A stretch of DNA of 64,000 nt from positions 41,502,659 through 41,566,658 of the forward strand of contig CM057842.1 of assembly GCA_030068075.1 (NCBI GenBank), read 5' to 3'. The translations under genes and the position numbers were made by a program. The notes beneath the pieces are model-generated. The model was not told where the DNA came from, did not search any database, and was given only the letters and a program-made list of their open reading frames with translations. Below, piece after piece: positions 23,701-35,972 of the stretch (position 1 is its first letter; each line of letters opens with the position of its first letter). This stretch comes from Paguma larvata (Eukaryota; Chordata; Mammalia; Carnivora; Viverridae).

Positions 23701-26322
23701 AAATTCTTGTTGAAGTCCAGTCTTTAGAAGAGACACTGTCTGTGTTTAAGGCTAATATTTAAGCGTATGTGTAATAGATGGCAGAGGTTTAATGATTATA
23801 GCAGATGCTGTCCATTTGCTGAATGAATCTCCCACCCCACTATCTACCCCCAAGATGCACCACTACAACCCTGAAAACTACTAGCTAATACTACGGAAAC
23901 CTCACTACCTCTGACTGTTTTCTCACGTGGGAAACGTGCTTTTCTCCATGCAGGGCAAACTAGAATTGCCTAAGAGTTAATGCGCCCAGAAGCAACCCTC
24001 AATCAATAATGAACGGGGAAACTATAAATAAATACCCATCTTCTGTGCCCCTCAGTTGGGATAACTGCACACTTTTCTGTACCCAATGTTTCCCAGAAAG
24101 ACTGAGGTTTAGTCTAGCACAGTGATAAAAGGTCTGATAACAAACCTTTATCCTCATTCTCTGTCTGAATAATCCACTTCCCATCTGGTGTTTCTTGGGA
24201 TTGCCTCCCAACTCAACTTCTTGAATTCAAGTCCTTAATTCACAGTCTGCTTTGGGGCGAACTCAAAACAAGAAAATAATATCTGGTAAAGAAATTAATT
24301 CACCTGCATGAAATGATAGACACATATACAGGTAAGCCTATGCCTCTGTGGCAACATACAACTCGTCATCTTACTCTAAGTTGGCTTATAACAACCTTGA
24401 CAAGTAGAATTTAATTATGATTTGGGGAGAGTAAGTCCTTTCTTTGTTAAGGTGGAACTTCTTATTTTGCATTGTATCTGGAGATTCTTTGAATGTAAAT
24501 AATAAAGTTGAAGTCATAGAATATAACGAACAGCAAAGGAACTGAAAACTGTTTTTGTTGTTTCTCATCTGGAAGGTTGACCCATTAACATAAGAAGCAG
24601 AGCCTGGAGAAGTTCTGCTAAAGCCTGCTCTGGTCTCTCTTATGTGATAGAAGTTATTGACACTCAGCAGGCGTTGATGTCTTGGTATTCTACCTGAAAA
24701 TGGTAGGTCTGTTGGGGAGGTGGATGACTAGGATATGTATCCTAAAAATTTAGCACTTGAGCTCGAAAGTAGGAGGAATTGTAAATTATGGGCCACTGGT
24801 CACATAATGCCTGCTGGGCATGTCTCATAGCCTGTTCTGCCCTCGTATATGTTGTCCATATGCAGAGGAAGCTTCTTGTTAATTCTGGCAGGAACTGTGT
24901 GCAAGCTTCCACATGAACAGTTAGTCCTTCAGAGTCTAATCAAAGGCTGCTGAGGGGGTTTTTCTCCTTGAGTTAATGGTAGTATAAGTGTTCATTGAAG
25001 GGAAATTAGCCCCAGAAGACAGGGAAGCAAATTAAACCTTTATTTTGATTTGAATTGGGAGTGAATAAAGTGTTCACTGCTCACTAAACTCAAGTGAAGT
25101 TAAGACGTGAGAATGAATGGTGACAAACTTCTCTGTGTGGCAAGGAAGACCTCAGGGCACTTTGCACCCCGGAATCTCCTGAGGCAGAACTGAGACGGAG
25201 GTGGCCATTCATCATACTCTGAGGGTGATGGGGATTTTCAGGAAATGCTGTATCAATGTAGTTAAATCTTCCCAGAACCAATAAAAATGCCTTTGCCTTT
25301 TCTACCCTCTATTATAAGTAATTGCTATTCATCTACTTATGGATATCTTGGAAGTAGTCACAGAGTACTTGGAGTGCCTGGGGGATGAAAAGTTTGAAGG
25401 AAAAATGTAGCTGTATATCATTGGCATTCATGAGAATATTCACATTAGATGTTTGAAAGGCAGGTCCCCAGGAGGCAATAGAGAAATCAGGAACAATATT
25501 GTGCCAAAAATACTACTCTGGCCGGGACATCAGGGAGTTTATGTCAGGTAGAGTGAAAGAAGGCAATTTGGAAAGAAAAGATGTACGTGCTTTTCTGTAT
25601 GCACTTAGTTTATTTATATGTGTATATCTACTGAAAAACTAGTGTATTCTGGGAATTGACAATCAGATGGGGCCTGAAACTTGTGAAATAGGCAGCCATG
25701 CTTGTATTTCTTTTAGGCTGAAACCTCTGAATAGCATCTTGCAGCATGATCAATACGTTTTCAAAATCATATTCTTTTAAAATCTGCTGGTAATCAGAAT
25801 GTCTTGTGCCTGAGTACCATTTTACCTTTGGGAGGGCATGTTTAAGCCACTGGAGATCTAGATGCAGAATCTGAAGTTGTTACCTTTTTCTAGATGTTAT
25901 GCACTTCTTCTGAGACATAAAGAGTGATTTGTCCCATTGATGCCACACCAGACACATAGGTAAAAAAGACGTAAGAGGTGTGTGGATGATATCACCCTTG
26001 CCTGGAGCGACTGTAGTGCAAATGAGTTCTTCCTTCCCTTCTTTTCTCATTCTCCACTGTTCAGTCTCTTGAAGGCACGTAGTCCAGGTTAAGCCTACCT
26101 ACTTCTCTTCATCCCCTTTATTTAGAAGGTCTAGTGCCTCGCCCTTCAAGGAGGTTGTACTAAATTCCATCAAGATAACAAAGAGAACAATAACTCCCAA
26201 AATTATTGCTTCTGGATGGCTTTTCTCATAACACCCTGAAATACATTTAAGTCACTGAAAAATATCAACAAATCACCCATTCACTCAGTGAATTATTGTA
26301 ACTTAACCCCTCCTGTGTACAA

Positions 26323-26324
<2 letters not shown>
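20780..26324. other. 5.5 kb of AT-rich non-coding sequence
   Basis: The longest stretch free of recognised young repeats. It contains a TATG/TG-rich run at 21428-21482 and a T11 run near 22261. Open frames are short and have no recognisable domain. Probably old decayed repeats and unique sequence. Confidence 0.4.

Positions 26325-26366
<42 letters not shown>
26325..26366. repeat. (AC)21 microsatellite
   Basis: Uninterrupted AC array of about 21 units. Confidence 0.97.
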
Positions 26367-26368
<2 letters not shown>

Positions 26369-26639
26369 CTGATAAATAGATGATGCAAAGTATATCGTGA
26401 AAAACCAGCCATCCCTTAAATATTTCATCCATTCCTTCGTTAAAGATAAATCTATTAGAAGTTGAAAGGAAAGCAAAAGCATTTCTTAATGAAGGTATAA
26501 TACAAATTTTCATGGAATGAAAGTCATTGAATCTTGGCAGAATGCTAAAATTAGAGAATTCTGGGAAGATGGACCAACATAAAGACAGAAGCATCCTTGA
26601 AAATGATCTCATCTTCTCAATTTGTTTTTTGTTTGTACT

Positions 26640-26920
26640 TAATAATGATAATAATGATGACAACAATAGTAGTCGCTATAATTTATTGAATCCTGACTTC
26701 ATATGAGATAGTGTTCTAAGCAGTTTATATCAACTAACATATCCTCACCTTAAACCTGGAAAGAAGCTATTATTATTATCCTCACCCTACTGATGAGGAA
26801 ACTAAGGCCTAAAAGAGTTAAATAATCTGTATGACGTCCTCTCCTTGTGAGAGACGGAGTCTGGACTGGAATGAGCAGCTTGGCTACAAAGAACGGAGTC
26901 TTAGCTACTACTTTTTTCTC
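26640..26920 (-). mobile_element. MIR element
   Basis: Antisense MIR: 'gataataatgatgac', 'agtgttctaagcagtttata', 'attattattatcctcacc', 'ctgatgaggaaactaaggcc'. Confidence 0.7.
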
Positions 26921-27204
26921 TTGCAGAGCCTGCAGAGCCCACAGAGCCACTGAGTCAATGACTGTTTTTCTTCTCATTTCCCTTGAGACATGGATTGTCT
27001 GACAGATCCAATGCCATCTTGGAGAGCAACACTCTGCCCTTAGTCTCCTGTAGCCCCTCCTTGCTTAGAACTTTCTCCCCAAACTACCTTCACATTCAAC
27101 CTACCTCCTATGCTAGAAGCCAGATTGTATTCTTTTCAGAGTAATTCCAAGCACATATATCCAGATAGCTGACAAGAATCCTGTGCTTCTTGTATATATT
27201 ATGA

Positions 27205-27530
27205 AAAAGGCCCTTGTCTTGAAATCAAAAGATCTGGATACAGGGGTACCTGGGTGGTTCACTTTGTTAAGCCTCTGACTCTTGATTTTGGCTCAGGTCA
27301 TAATCTCATGGTCTGTGAGATCGAGCCCCACACCAGACTCTGCGCTGAGCCTGCTTCGGATTCTCTCTCTCCTCTCACTGCTGCTCTCCTCTCCTCACAT
27401 ACTCCCTCTCTGTCAAAATAGTAAACATTGAAGAAAAAGATCTGGGTCCAAGCTCCAGCTCAAGCACTTACTACCTATGTGCTTTTGACCTAGCACTTGA
27501 AGTAGCGTTACATTATTTGGAAGTTTCCCT
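27205..27530 (+). mobile_element. MIR split by a SINE
   Basis: The left piece 'cttgaaatcaaaagatctgga' joins across the SINE to 'gggtccaagctccagctcaagcacttactacctatgtgc', the MIR head. Confidence 0.7.
27243..27434 (+). mobile_element. CAN-SINE, plus strand
   Basis: Head GGGGTACCTGGGTGGTTCAC. TSDs AAAAGATCTGGAT (27227-27239) and AAAAGATCTGGGT (27435-27447). Confidence 0.94.
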
Positions 27531-27861
27531 CTTCCTTGTCTGTTGAATTGTCTGCTTTCCTATCTCAATTTAGAATTCTGAGACCCAAAATGTCAGTGAG
27601 TTTCCTGAAAATGTGTCACTGAGTATAGAAGTAGTGGACTCTCTTTGAGTCCTTTGGATTCTTGGTCCTTTATTTTTGCTGGCCAGACTACCCTTGGGAA
27701 AGTTCTGCAGAAGGGACTTCTCCTTTCCTTTGAGTATGGTTTTCACATCCTCTTTTTACACCCTCCCCACTGTTAACCGCTCACAAGACTGACCCAGCTC
27801 TGGATGCAAATTCGGATCACAGTGTTGTCCCATATCACTCAAGTTTATAAAGTGCAAAATA
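27531..27861. other. Short unique stretch
   Basis: Nothing recognised. Confidence 0.45.
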
Positions 27862-27872
27862 TATACCAGTGT

Positions 27873-28097
27873 TTTTTTTTAAGATTTTTTAAATGTTTAT
27901 TTATTTTTGAGAGACATAGAGACAGAGCACGAGCAGGGGAAGGGCAGAGAGAAAGGGAGATACAGAATCTGAAGCAGGCTCCAGGCTCTGATGAGCCGTC
28001 AGCACAGAGCCCGATGTGGGGCTCGAACTCACAGACCGTGAGATCATGACCTGAGCTGAAGTCAGACGCCCAACTGACTGAGCCACCCAGGTGCCCC
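27873..28097 (-). mobile_element. CAN-SINE, minus strand, well preserved
   Basis: Reverse complement starts GGGGCACCTGGGTGGCTCAG and is near-consensus throughout. Perfect TSDs TATACCAGTGT at 27862-27872 and 28098-28108. Probably one of the younger copies here. Confidence 0.97.
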
Positions 28098-28305
28098 TAT
28101 ACCAGTGTCTTTAAAAGAGTATGGACACTGCATCGTATTTGGTTCTAGGAACATTAGTTAATCTCTTTGAACCTCGCTGTCTTTTTCTTGGTAATTTAAG
28201 AAATAAAAAGGAGACATTTTATTTGAGAAAGCACTTTTCATACCATAGATAAATTAACAAAAATGGGTACAATGTATATAAACATGAGTTTTAAATATTA
28301 GAAGG

Positions 28306-28503
28306 GAGATGCATGAGTGGCTTCATTGGTTAAGCATCCAACTTCAGGTTAGGTCATGGTTCATGAGTTCCAGCCCCATGTCAGGCTCCATGCTGACAGT
28401 CAGAGCCTGGAGCCTTCTGTGGATTCTGTGCCTCCCTGTCTCTCTGCCCCTCTCCTGCTTGCTTGGTCTCTATCTCTCTCAAAAATAAATAAACATAAAA
28501 AAA
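28306..28503 (+). mobile_element. CAN-SINE, plus strand, diverged head
   Basis: The head has decayed to 'gagatgcatgagtggcttca', the body is clear, and the tail is AAATAAATAAACAT. TSDs TTAAATATTAGAAGG (28291-28305) and TTAAATATTAGGAGG (28504-28518). Confidence 0.94.
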
Positions 28504-28518
28504 TTAAATATTAGGAGG

Positions 28519-30094
28519 CAGTTAAGTCCTGTTCGTAAGAAGACAAGAAGCAAATGTGAAGTGGGGAAAATCTGTGATAATATCTTATCACCCTGCCCTT
28601 GGGAAAGTGTCTCATCAGGTTCACAGGTTCATTTATTTAGCCTTCAGGTGCTGTCTCCAAAGGTGATAGAAGGTGCCTAAGGCTGGGAAGGAAGTCGGTC
28701 CCCCATGCCTCTTGCCAAGGACTCCCCTCTCAGGGCCCATGTATTTAACAGGAATAACACACCTTCAACTAGAGCGCCTGGCAGCCTTTCTGTAGCTCCA
28801 AAAAGCCAAGGAATGGGACACTTAAGAGACTGAGGTCTAATGGCTTTCCTTGTTCCCAAATGAAACATTTTTTTTTTTCCTTCTCTTCTTTTTATTTTTA
28901 TTATTTTCAAAATTCTAGCCACTCAATGGCAGAGGAATTTCCCAGACTTTTGTAGCAACAATGTTGACAGGCAACTGCATTTTCCTCCTGAGGCGACTCC
29001 TATTTCCGTGAGGTCAGGACTGCCAATGGGAGCACATATCAGGGGACAGGTTGATGGAAGAGAAGGCAAAAGGTCCAATTGTCCAGGGGCCGGGGACCGT
29101 GAACCTTAGCCAAAAGGAACAGAATGGAATCAGTGTACATCCTGCTGTGAGTGTTCACTATTTTTTTCACCCTTTCTCCCTTAACGGATAGCCTTGGAAG
29201 AAAGTGTGTTCTCAGCAGAGAGCCTACAACTGTATCGTTTTAATGTATTCATGATGCTATGAATATATAGATTTTCTTTTAATAATTCTTTTCCAGGTAG
29301 GTCAGAAAACTCACAATCTAGGCATTAAAAATGATAGACAATTAAGTGTGGCCAGAAAATCACCGACTGGCATGGAAGGGGTTTAGAATTCAGTCAATTT
29401 TCCTGATAAGTTATGCAAGAGAGAGACACTTTAGTAATTTAATTCCTTATGTATATGTTGGGCTTTCTCCAACTTCGGAATTTCTTTCAAATCCTTTAAT
29501 TAGTTGATCTCTACAATGCTTAGGAGCAGCCAGTAGGACAGATAACTACTGTCCCAATATTTACTGTGAGCAACCTAAGAATAGAGTTGCAAGAACTGCT
29601 CGGATTATTTCACTAGCTATTGGCAGAGACCTTTGCATTTCTGGTCCTGGGATCTTTTGCCTGGATCGGATTTTCCCAAAGTGTTTTCTACGGAGCATTC
29701 CCCCCAGGAAAAACACTGCAGAAAACAGAATCCCAGGATGGTAGAAGTCTGAGAAACAGTACGTTCTATACCTTTCTCTTCAAATGTTATGTTACACCTC
29801 CGAGTGGCAGAGACGCTGGCAAACCCTGCAAGAAAGGACTTTCTTTACCTCATTTAACCTAGTGTTTTACGTAATATTTGACTGCCTGCTACTTTTCGTT
29901 TTCTAAAACCCGAAAAACACATAGCGGGAACCCTCACTCAGCGCCATATTGCTTTATAACAGGTCAGATTATTCTCAGTGAAGGAGGAATCATCGTTTGC
30001 AACTTTAATATAGAAAGATCTTTGCTTTTTAATGTTAAGAAATTTGAGACGAATCTCCCAGAGCCAGCTTTGGACAAAATTGTGAAGTCTGTAA
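28519..30094. other. Unique-looking non-coding stretch
   Basis: Less AT-rich than most of the window. Short open frames (for example 29620-29862) have no recognisable domain or splice context. No RNA gene seen. Confidence 0.4.
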
Positions 30095-30335
30095 AATTGG
30101 CCATTGTGGTAGAAAGCACAGACTCAAGATTTGAACAGATGAGAGACTTTTCTGACATTGAGTGTGCTTCATCCAATTCCTACCCCTCCCAGTGTTAGTC
30201 CCCTCATCTGTGCTCTGCGAGCAGTCCTTATACCCACCTCATAGGATGCTGTGAAAATTAGATGAGGTGGTGCACGCACAGTCCTTGGCCTACAGCCTGG
30301 TACCCGGTCAGTATTCAAGAAAGTTGTATTACTGT
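30095..30335 (+). mobile_element. MIR element
   Basis: 'gtggtagaaagcacagactc' through 'cccctcatctgtgctctg', 'acctcataggatgctgtgaaaattagatgagg' and 'cctggtacccggtcagtattcaag' follow the MIR order along its length. Confidence 0.75.
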
Positions 30336-30672
30336 TCTTGTGATCTTCCCTTTAGCCAGCCCCCTGGTATTTCGTTCTGTCTCCTCCTGCTTCTCTTTTT
30401 CTCTGCTGTCATACAGTCCAAACGGACTCTGCTTCCCATGTCTTGTCCAGCTAGCATAAGGCAGTGATGGCCGAGACCAAGCAGGCTGTATGAAAGAGTG
30501 AGACGGGCTGGGGCCTGGACAGTTGAGGGCCCCCAGACTAAGGGAGACAGTAGAAAAGGGCCAAGCACTCCTGAAACTGGTTGTCATTGTCCATGCTTTT
30601 TTGTTGTGTTGTTACTATGTGGAAATGTGGACCCAGTGAGGCAAAATCTTTAGGTCTTTAAAAAGAAGCCCA
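30336..30672. other. Unique stretch
   Basis: Nothing recognised. Overlapping short frames on both strands show no family. Confidence 0.4.
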
Positions 30673-30872
30673 GGGGCGCCTGGGTGGCTCAGTAGGTTGC
30701 ACATCCGACTTCAGCTCAGGTCATAATCTTGCAGTTGGTGAGTTCAGGCCAAGCGTTATCAGGCTGTGTGCTGACGGCTCAGAGCCTGGAGACTGCTTCG
30801 GATTCTGTGTCTCCATTTCTCTCTGACCCTCTCTCACTGTTTCTCTTTCTGTCAAAAATAAAACATTAAAAG
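30673..30872 (+). mobile_element. CAN-SINE, plus strand
   Basis: Head GGGGCGCCTGGGTGGCTCAG, body close to consensus, tail AAAATAAAACATTAAAAG. TSD not clear. Confidence 0.94.
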
Positions 30873-31169
30873 AAATAGTTAAAGTTAAGCCTACATGTTC
30901 ATTTTAAATGGGTTCCCCAATGTCTAAACGCTTTGCTATGAAAATCCTGCTTTTGGACCACTGCTTAATGACTCCTGGTCCAGGGCATTTCTGACTTCCT
31001 GCTTTTTTATATGTAATAAAAAAAACCTACAAGTGTAGAAAGGCTTAAGAGGCCATCTAGTTTAACCTTCTCCTTGATGCAGAAAAGCCCTCTATAATAT
31101 CCAGAAAAGGTATCGTCTGGCTACTCTCATATACTTCTAATCATAAAGAACTTGATATCTCAAGGAGAA

Positions 31170-31385
31170 ACCATTTCACTTTTACTCTATGTAGGAACAA
31201 TTTCATGGAATACTCACTTAAACCCCAAATAGTAGATACTACTCTCTGCGTTGTAGTTATCGTGAAACTCAGGCTCAGAGAGGCCATTTTACTTCCTCCA
31301 AAGTCACAAAGCTATTAAACATCTGTAGGTTATGAGATAGAAACCCAGAATGCCTAGGTTTCAATGCCATGTACTTAACCACTGG
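31170..31385 (-). mobile_element. MIR-like fragment
   Basis: Antisense MIR-like order: 'aaactcaggctcagagaggcc', 'aaagtcacaaagctattaaac', 'ccatgtacttaaccactgg'. Confidence 0.55.
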
Positions 31386-31389
31386 CCGA

Positions 31390-31835
31390 ACAATTCTACT
31401 TGTTGAAATGCTGAGGGCTGATATTAAGCTGAAATTTGCTGCCCTGCAATGTGTACCCTTTGGTCACAGTTCTGCTCTCCTGAGACACAAATAATAAGTC
31501 TAATCCTTCTTCCACCAGACAGCCCTTCAAATATTTGAAGATGGCTCTTCTCTGCCTGCTAAATCGTCTCTTCTCCAGGCTAAACACACTCATTTCTTTC
31601 TCCTGACCCTCATAAGCTCCAAGGCACTTCATCATCCTCGCCCTGCTCCCCAGGAGGGAGTTTCACTTCGTCAAAATTCCTCTCAAACCATGATATTTAA
31701 AAGAGAATACAATCCCCCACGTGGTTATGTAAGTACAGGTTAAGACCGAAATAACACCTCCCTTGTTTTGACCACTGTGCTTTTATTAATGCAATCTTAG
31801 TTATATCTGATTTTGGCCACTATGTAAAAAATAGT
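31390..31835 (-). mobile_element. CR1/L3-type LINE, 3' end of the coding region
   Basis: The minus-strand translation of 31635-31396 retains SVFSLEKRRF...AIFKYLKGCLVEEGLDLLF. This is the widely shared C-terminal motif of CR1-clade reverse transcriptase proteins (LFSLEKRRLRGDLI...YKYLKG). Plus-strand reading shows the matching 'cttctccaggctaaacacac' and 'cttttattaatgcaatctta' landmarks. CR1/L3 elements were active early in mammalian evolution and are long extinct, so this is an ancient relic. The upstream part has lost frame. Confidence 0.8.
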
Positions 31836-32553
31836 CAGTTCCTGAATGTTGGCCTAGAATCACCCGTGTGTGTGTGTTGTGTTCCTTTTTAAACCATGGA
31901 TTGATATAAAGTCGCTTTCCACACAACACTCCAGTTCTAAATAAGTAGATCAATTTTTTAAACCTGAGTATAAGACTTAATATATATTTTTATTAAATAC
32001 AATTTACTGGATTTGGGTGATGTTTTGGCCTGTACTGATCTCTTTCGTTTTTTGTTTTTCTTTAATTTGAAAACTGTAGCAAAGCAGAAAAAATGTAAAC
32101 AAATTCTCCTATTCTAACTATTTTTTCTTAAGCACAGAAATATGTTTTTTTTCCTCTCTGCAGCTATAATAAGTTATTTATACTTCCCCCAAACAAAACA
32201 AAACCAAACAAAAATACTTCATACACGTGTTTGTTTCAATAGGATCTTGCTATAAATATTCTTGTTTGTGGGATTTTTTTTTGGCTTAGTTGTAATATAT
32301 GAAAAGCAAACATGTGAAAAGAAAAATAATCTGCTCCTTGCTTTTTAGTGTATTTTTATATACCGTATAAATATGTTATATATATAATATATATCAAATC
32401 ATATATATCATAGTAGCAGTGTCAAAAAACATCTGGATTGAAAGTAATGGAATAAATGCATATACTTTGTTCTTTGTAATCCAGATATTTGTGAAATTTC
32501 TTATCTGATATGCTCACTATCCCCGTGAGTTACTCTCCATTTCATTCTTTAGC
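31836..32553. other. AT-rich stretch
   Basis: No gene or repeat family recognised. TA-rich low complexity at 32350-32412. Confidence 0.45.
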
Positions 32554-32776
32554 CAGGGATTGCTAAACTACAGCCTTGAACTAGACCATGCCCTTGATTG
32601 TTTTTTGGTAAATAAAGTTTTATTAGAACACAAACACTCTACTTGGTACTGTCTTGTCTATGGCTGCTTTCATGCCACGGCAGTGCAGTTTAAGTAGTGG
32701 TGACAAAGGCCAAATGATCTGCAAAACTCAAAGTATTTACTCTCTGATCCTTTAAGGAAAAGTTTCCTGACTTCTG
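32554..32776 (-). mobile_element. hAT-Charlie-like non-autonomous element
   Basis: Starts CAGGGATTGCTAAACTACAG and ends AAAAGTTTCCTGACTTCTG, decayed inverted termini. The interior 'aataaagttttattagaacac' and 'tatttactctctgatccttta' identifies a high-copy mammalian element whose exact name I will not assign. The strand is relative to the copy at 35973. Confidence 0.75.
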
Positions 32777-33254
32777 TTTCCGCGGTTGATTAGCAGTCCA
32801 TCCATTCTATTATACTGGGAACTAAAACAGGCATATCCCTCTTCCTGTGTTAAATGATACTGGAAACAAAAAATCATTTAGTTATTTGCTTCAGGAAATA
32901 TTTGCTTCCTCAGGATAAAACTTACCTTACAAGACCCACATCAGGAGTCTCACCTCATGGTGCCCATCAATCTAAAGCTATTATTCCATAAACTGTGCCC
33001 AGTCCTACTCAGGTTCTCGTCTTGCAAGAACAATCTTAAAACCACTCAGCTCAGGCAGTAAAACCTTATATATATCATCCATAACTTCCCCTTCTGAGGT
33101 AGTGCTGAGACTATGTCAAGTGATATTCTTCTTTTCTGCAGTAAGTCTAATAAACTTAGATTTGGCTGAACATATATTTCTTGTCACCCTTTTAGGAGTG
33201 GAGAGTGGACCTTACAAACCCTCTATACTAGTATCGCCCATCCTGCATTCTCTT
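32777..33254. other. Non-coding stretch
   Basis: Nothing recognised. Confidence 0.4.
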
Positions 33255-33540
33255 ACTCTGATTAATGTAAATACCGAGAACATTCCTATGAGGTATATCA
33301 CTACTGCATTTTGTAGATAGAAAAATGGGCTCATAGATGCTGAAGACATACTTGGGTGGCAATTCCCATGTTTCAGATCAAGAGAGACAGATGGTAAGGT
33401 GAACCCTCTGTCAGGCAAGACAGGCAAGACTTGCCCACAAGTCCCAGTTCTACTGTAGGTTATACACTGAATTGGGATAAGCATTTATATGTTCCAGGCC
33501 TCAGTGTCCTCCCCTATGAAAGCAAAGGAATGAGAGTGTA
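33255..33540. mobile_element. Two MIR-like remnants, opposite orientation
   Basis: About 33255-33345 reads as antisense MIR ('cctatgaggtatatcactact'). About 33425-33540 reads as sense MIR ('gttccaggcctcagtgtcc'). Both are decayed. Confidence 0.4.
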
Positions 33541-33631
33541 TTATCTATATATTTGCTTTAAATTCTGCAATCCACGGAATGTATGATTTTTTTAGCAGTT
33601 GGAAAATAAGTTTCTCCACACCAATTCTTTC

Positions 33632-33813
33632 TTTTCTTTTTTTTTTTTTAATGTTTATTTGTTTTCTTTGGGGGGGGGGGGGGAGAGAATCCCAAACATG
33701 CTTTGCACCATCAGTGCAGAACCTAATGTGGGGTTTGATCCCATAAACCACGACATCATGACTTGAGCTGAAATTGAGAGTTGAATGCTCAACCGACTGC
33801 TACCCAGGTGCCC
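33632..33813 (-). mobile_element. CAN-SINE, minus strand, with G14 run
   Basis: Reverse complement starts GGGGGCACCTGGGTAGC. TSDs CCACACCAATTCTTTC (33616-33631) and CCACACTCATCTCTTTC (33814-33830). The usual GAGAGA stretch is replaced by an uninterrupted G14 at 33670-33683. Confidence 0.93.
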
Positions 33814-33830
33814 CCACACTCATCTCTTTC

Positions 33831-34389
33831 AGCAAGACTCTGCTACCTCAGACAGAGGCATATGGGATAGAATGTATTGAAGACTGAGCTCTATAGCTTA
33901 GTTGCTCTAAAAAAATGTAGAAATTATTCTATTTTCATAACAAAGATATTTGCATTTATATCATGCTGTTAACAACTTAACATGTAATCATGCCTCCTCT
34001 AAGAAAAGAAGTCATACTTCTATGATTGCATTAAACACGCTGTGTTCTATCTTTCTGCTAATCTATCATCTATTATGACTGCCTATTTTGAGAGCTGGCA
34101 TAACAATTATCATAAGTGATAGCATTATATTCTGAAAACAAAGAATATGATGGTACAATTTATCTTGCTACTTGGCCTGACTTAATGGCAGTTGGGGTTT
34201 CCTAGACAAAGCCAGATTTTTTCAGATCATAAATATTTCATTTTTTAATTTATTATTGATTTAGTTTGATAGTAAATAACTCCATGAATGCTGAGGCTGG
34301 AAATCTACTGTAAAAATTGTTAAGCATCTTTTCTTCTGTCCATCCATAGAATTTTATCACACTAAAATATAACAGTGGAGCTACCTGGA
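33831..34389. other. AT-rich stretch
   Basis: Nothing recognised. Confidence 0.4.
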
Positions 34390-34740
34390 GAAAATGGATT
34401 TGGGATTTTTAATTTATCTGATGCAGTTAATTAACTGGTCAATTAAAAACAAAAAGGCAATTAGCGCTGAGCACATTTGTTCTGATGATGAACATGCAAT
34501 CTGAAAATGGATCTTGATCTCTGCTGCAAAATTCTTTAATGTCAAAGCATTGTTGTTGTAAGTAGAGGAAGAATAAAACCCATTAGGACTAATGCATTTG
34601 CAACAATGGTTTCCGTTCCTGCTAAAGCAACAGAAGTAAGACCCAATTAGAGAGAGAAGCTGGCCAGTATTTTAAGTAATATTTCTGCATGGGCCATTCT
34701 ATTACCCTGTATTTAGAGCAATCACCAAGTCATTCAGTGG
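34390..34740. promoter_or_regulatory. Candidate conserved non-coding element
   Basis: Repeat-free block with dense homeodomain-type AT motifs (for example 'gttaattaactgg', 'caattaaaaac', 'ggcaattagcgctgagc') and no ORF. This composition is typical of vertebrate developmental enhancers. There is no direct evidence of function. Confidence 0.3.
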
Positions 34741-35570
34741 TAGTAGTAGTTACATATTTTTTCTCTCAAACTGAGATAATCATTTCAGATGGTACGAAAG
34801 AGGTAAGAAACAGGTATAATTTGTGATTGGCCTGAGGATTTCTATAAAGAGTATGTATCAAAGAACAATTCTCTGTCACCCAAACTGGTGTCATCTAGAT
34901 ATATCTATTGTTAAAGAGCATCAGACAGATAGTTGGACAAGAATAACTTGCCATGTTTCCGTCTTGTCCGTGAACGTGATGTGCTGGGTCATGTTAAGCA
35001 TTCTCTGAAGTTTATAAGTTTGGTTGGTGAGTACCAACTAGAGTCTTGTATGAGCCCCTTTCAAAGGCTTGTCACAAAGCTGCACGCGTACATCCACCCT
35101 GCTTTTCATTTAAGCTCCTGTCCCTAGTTCCCAGTGCAAACAGAAGTTGGAAACTTCTTTTTCAAAAGAAAAAGAACTTCTCTCTTTGGATAAATCCCAT
35201 TGTGTCCCATGTCTCCTGGAATTCCATGGTTCCACATGACAACAGCCCCCCTACCGAATTTCTCGGCTGCTTGAAGTTTAGCCAGTATTTGACTTTTCTA
35301 ATAATTCCTGATTTACTGGCAATCATATCCAATTCCTAGACTGATGAATGGTTTCATAGCCAAGGGTTAGATTGAGCGACAACTTTCTCTTTCTAAAAAT
35401 GCCATTATTCTGAACCATACAAAGAAACTGTTTTGTGCTGTCTGGGTTAAGAATAATTAATATTGGGTATGACCTCACAGTCAGAGCAATTGTTTCAGAA
35501 TCCTTCTCTTAACTGCCGTCTGGGGTTAGATGCTGGTCAACATGGTACAGAGAGGTCAGTTGTTGTTTAA
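34741..35570. other. Non-coding stretch
   Basis: No supported gene. Short overlapping frames on the plus strand (34823-35339) have no recognisable family. Confidence 0.4.
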
Positions 35571-35763
35571 TTTTTTATAGTTTATTTATAATAGAGAGAG
35601 AGAGTACGAGCAGGGGAGGGGCAGAAAGAGAGGGAGACTGAGTATCCAAAGCGGGCTCCTCAGTGACAGCAGAGAACCTGAGGCGGGGCTCAAACTCACA
35701 AACTGTGAGATCATGACCTAATCTGAAGTTGGACGCTTACCTGACTGAGCCACCTAGATGCCC
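35571..35763 (-). mobile_element. CAN-SINE, minus strand
   Basis: Reverse complement starts GGGCATCTAGGTGGCTCAG. Body complete. TSD unclear. Confidence 0.92.
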
Positions 35764-35972
35764 TTTAAAGCGGTTAGTTTAGGGCAGGACACTCACTGGC
35801 TGAAGCTACTTACAAATACAAGACCCATTTTCTGCTATACACAAGATATTTTTGCTGAGTGTATACATAGGGTTAAATATATACAGTTCCACAATCCTTT
35901 ACCTGAAATCTTTACAGCCAAATGTATTTTAGAGGTTAAAATATATTAGAGTAGGGATGATTGAAAGAACTT

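Noticed and set aside
517..28086. Many 60-90 codon frames over SINEs (for example 517-744, 859-1077, 27901-28086)
   Set aside because: They translate CAN-SINE sequence and are not genes.
29620..30198. Two adjacent plus-strand open frames as a gene
   Set aside because: No domain or splice signals, and the second frame overlaps a MIR element.
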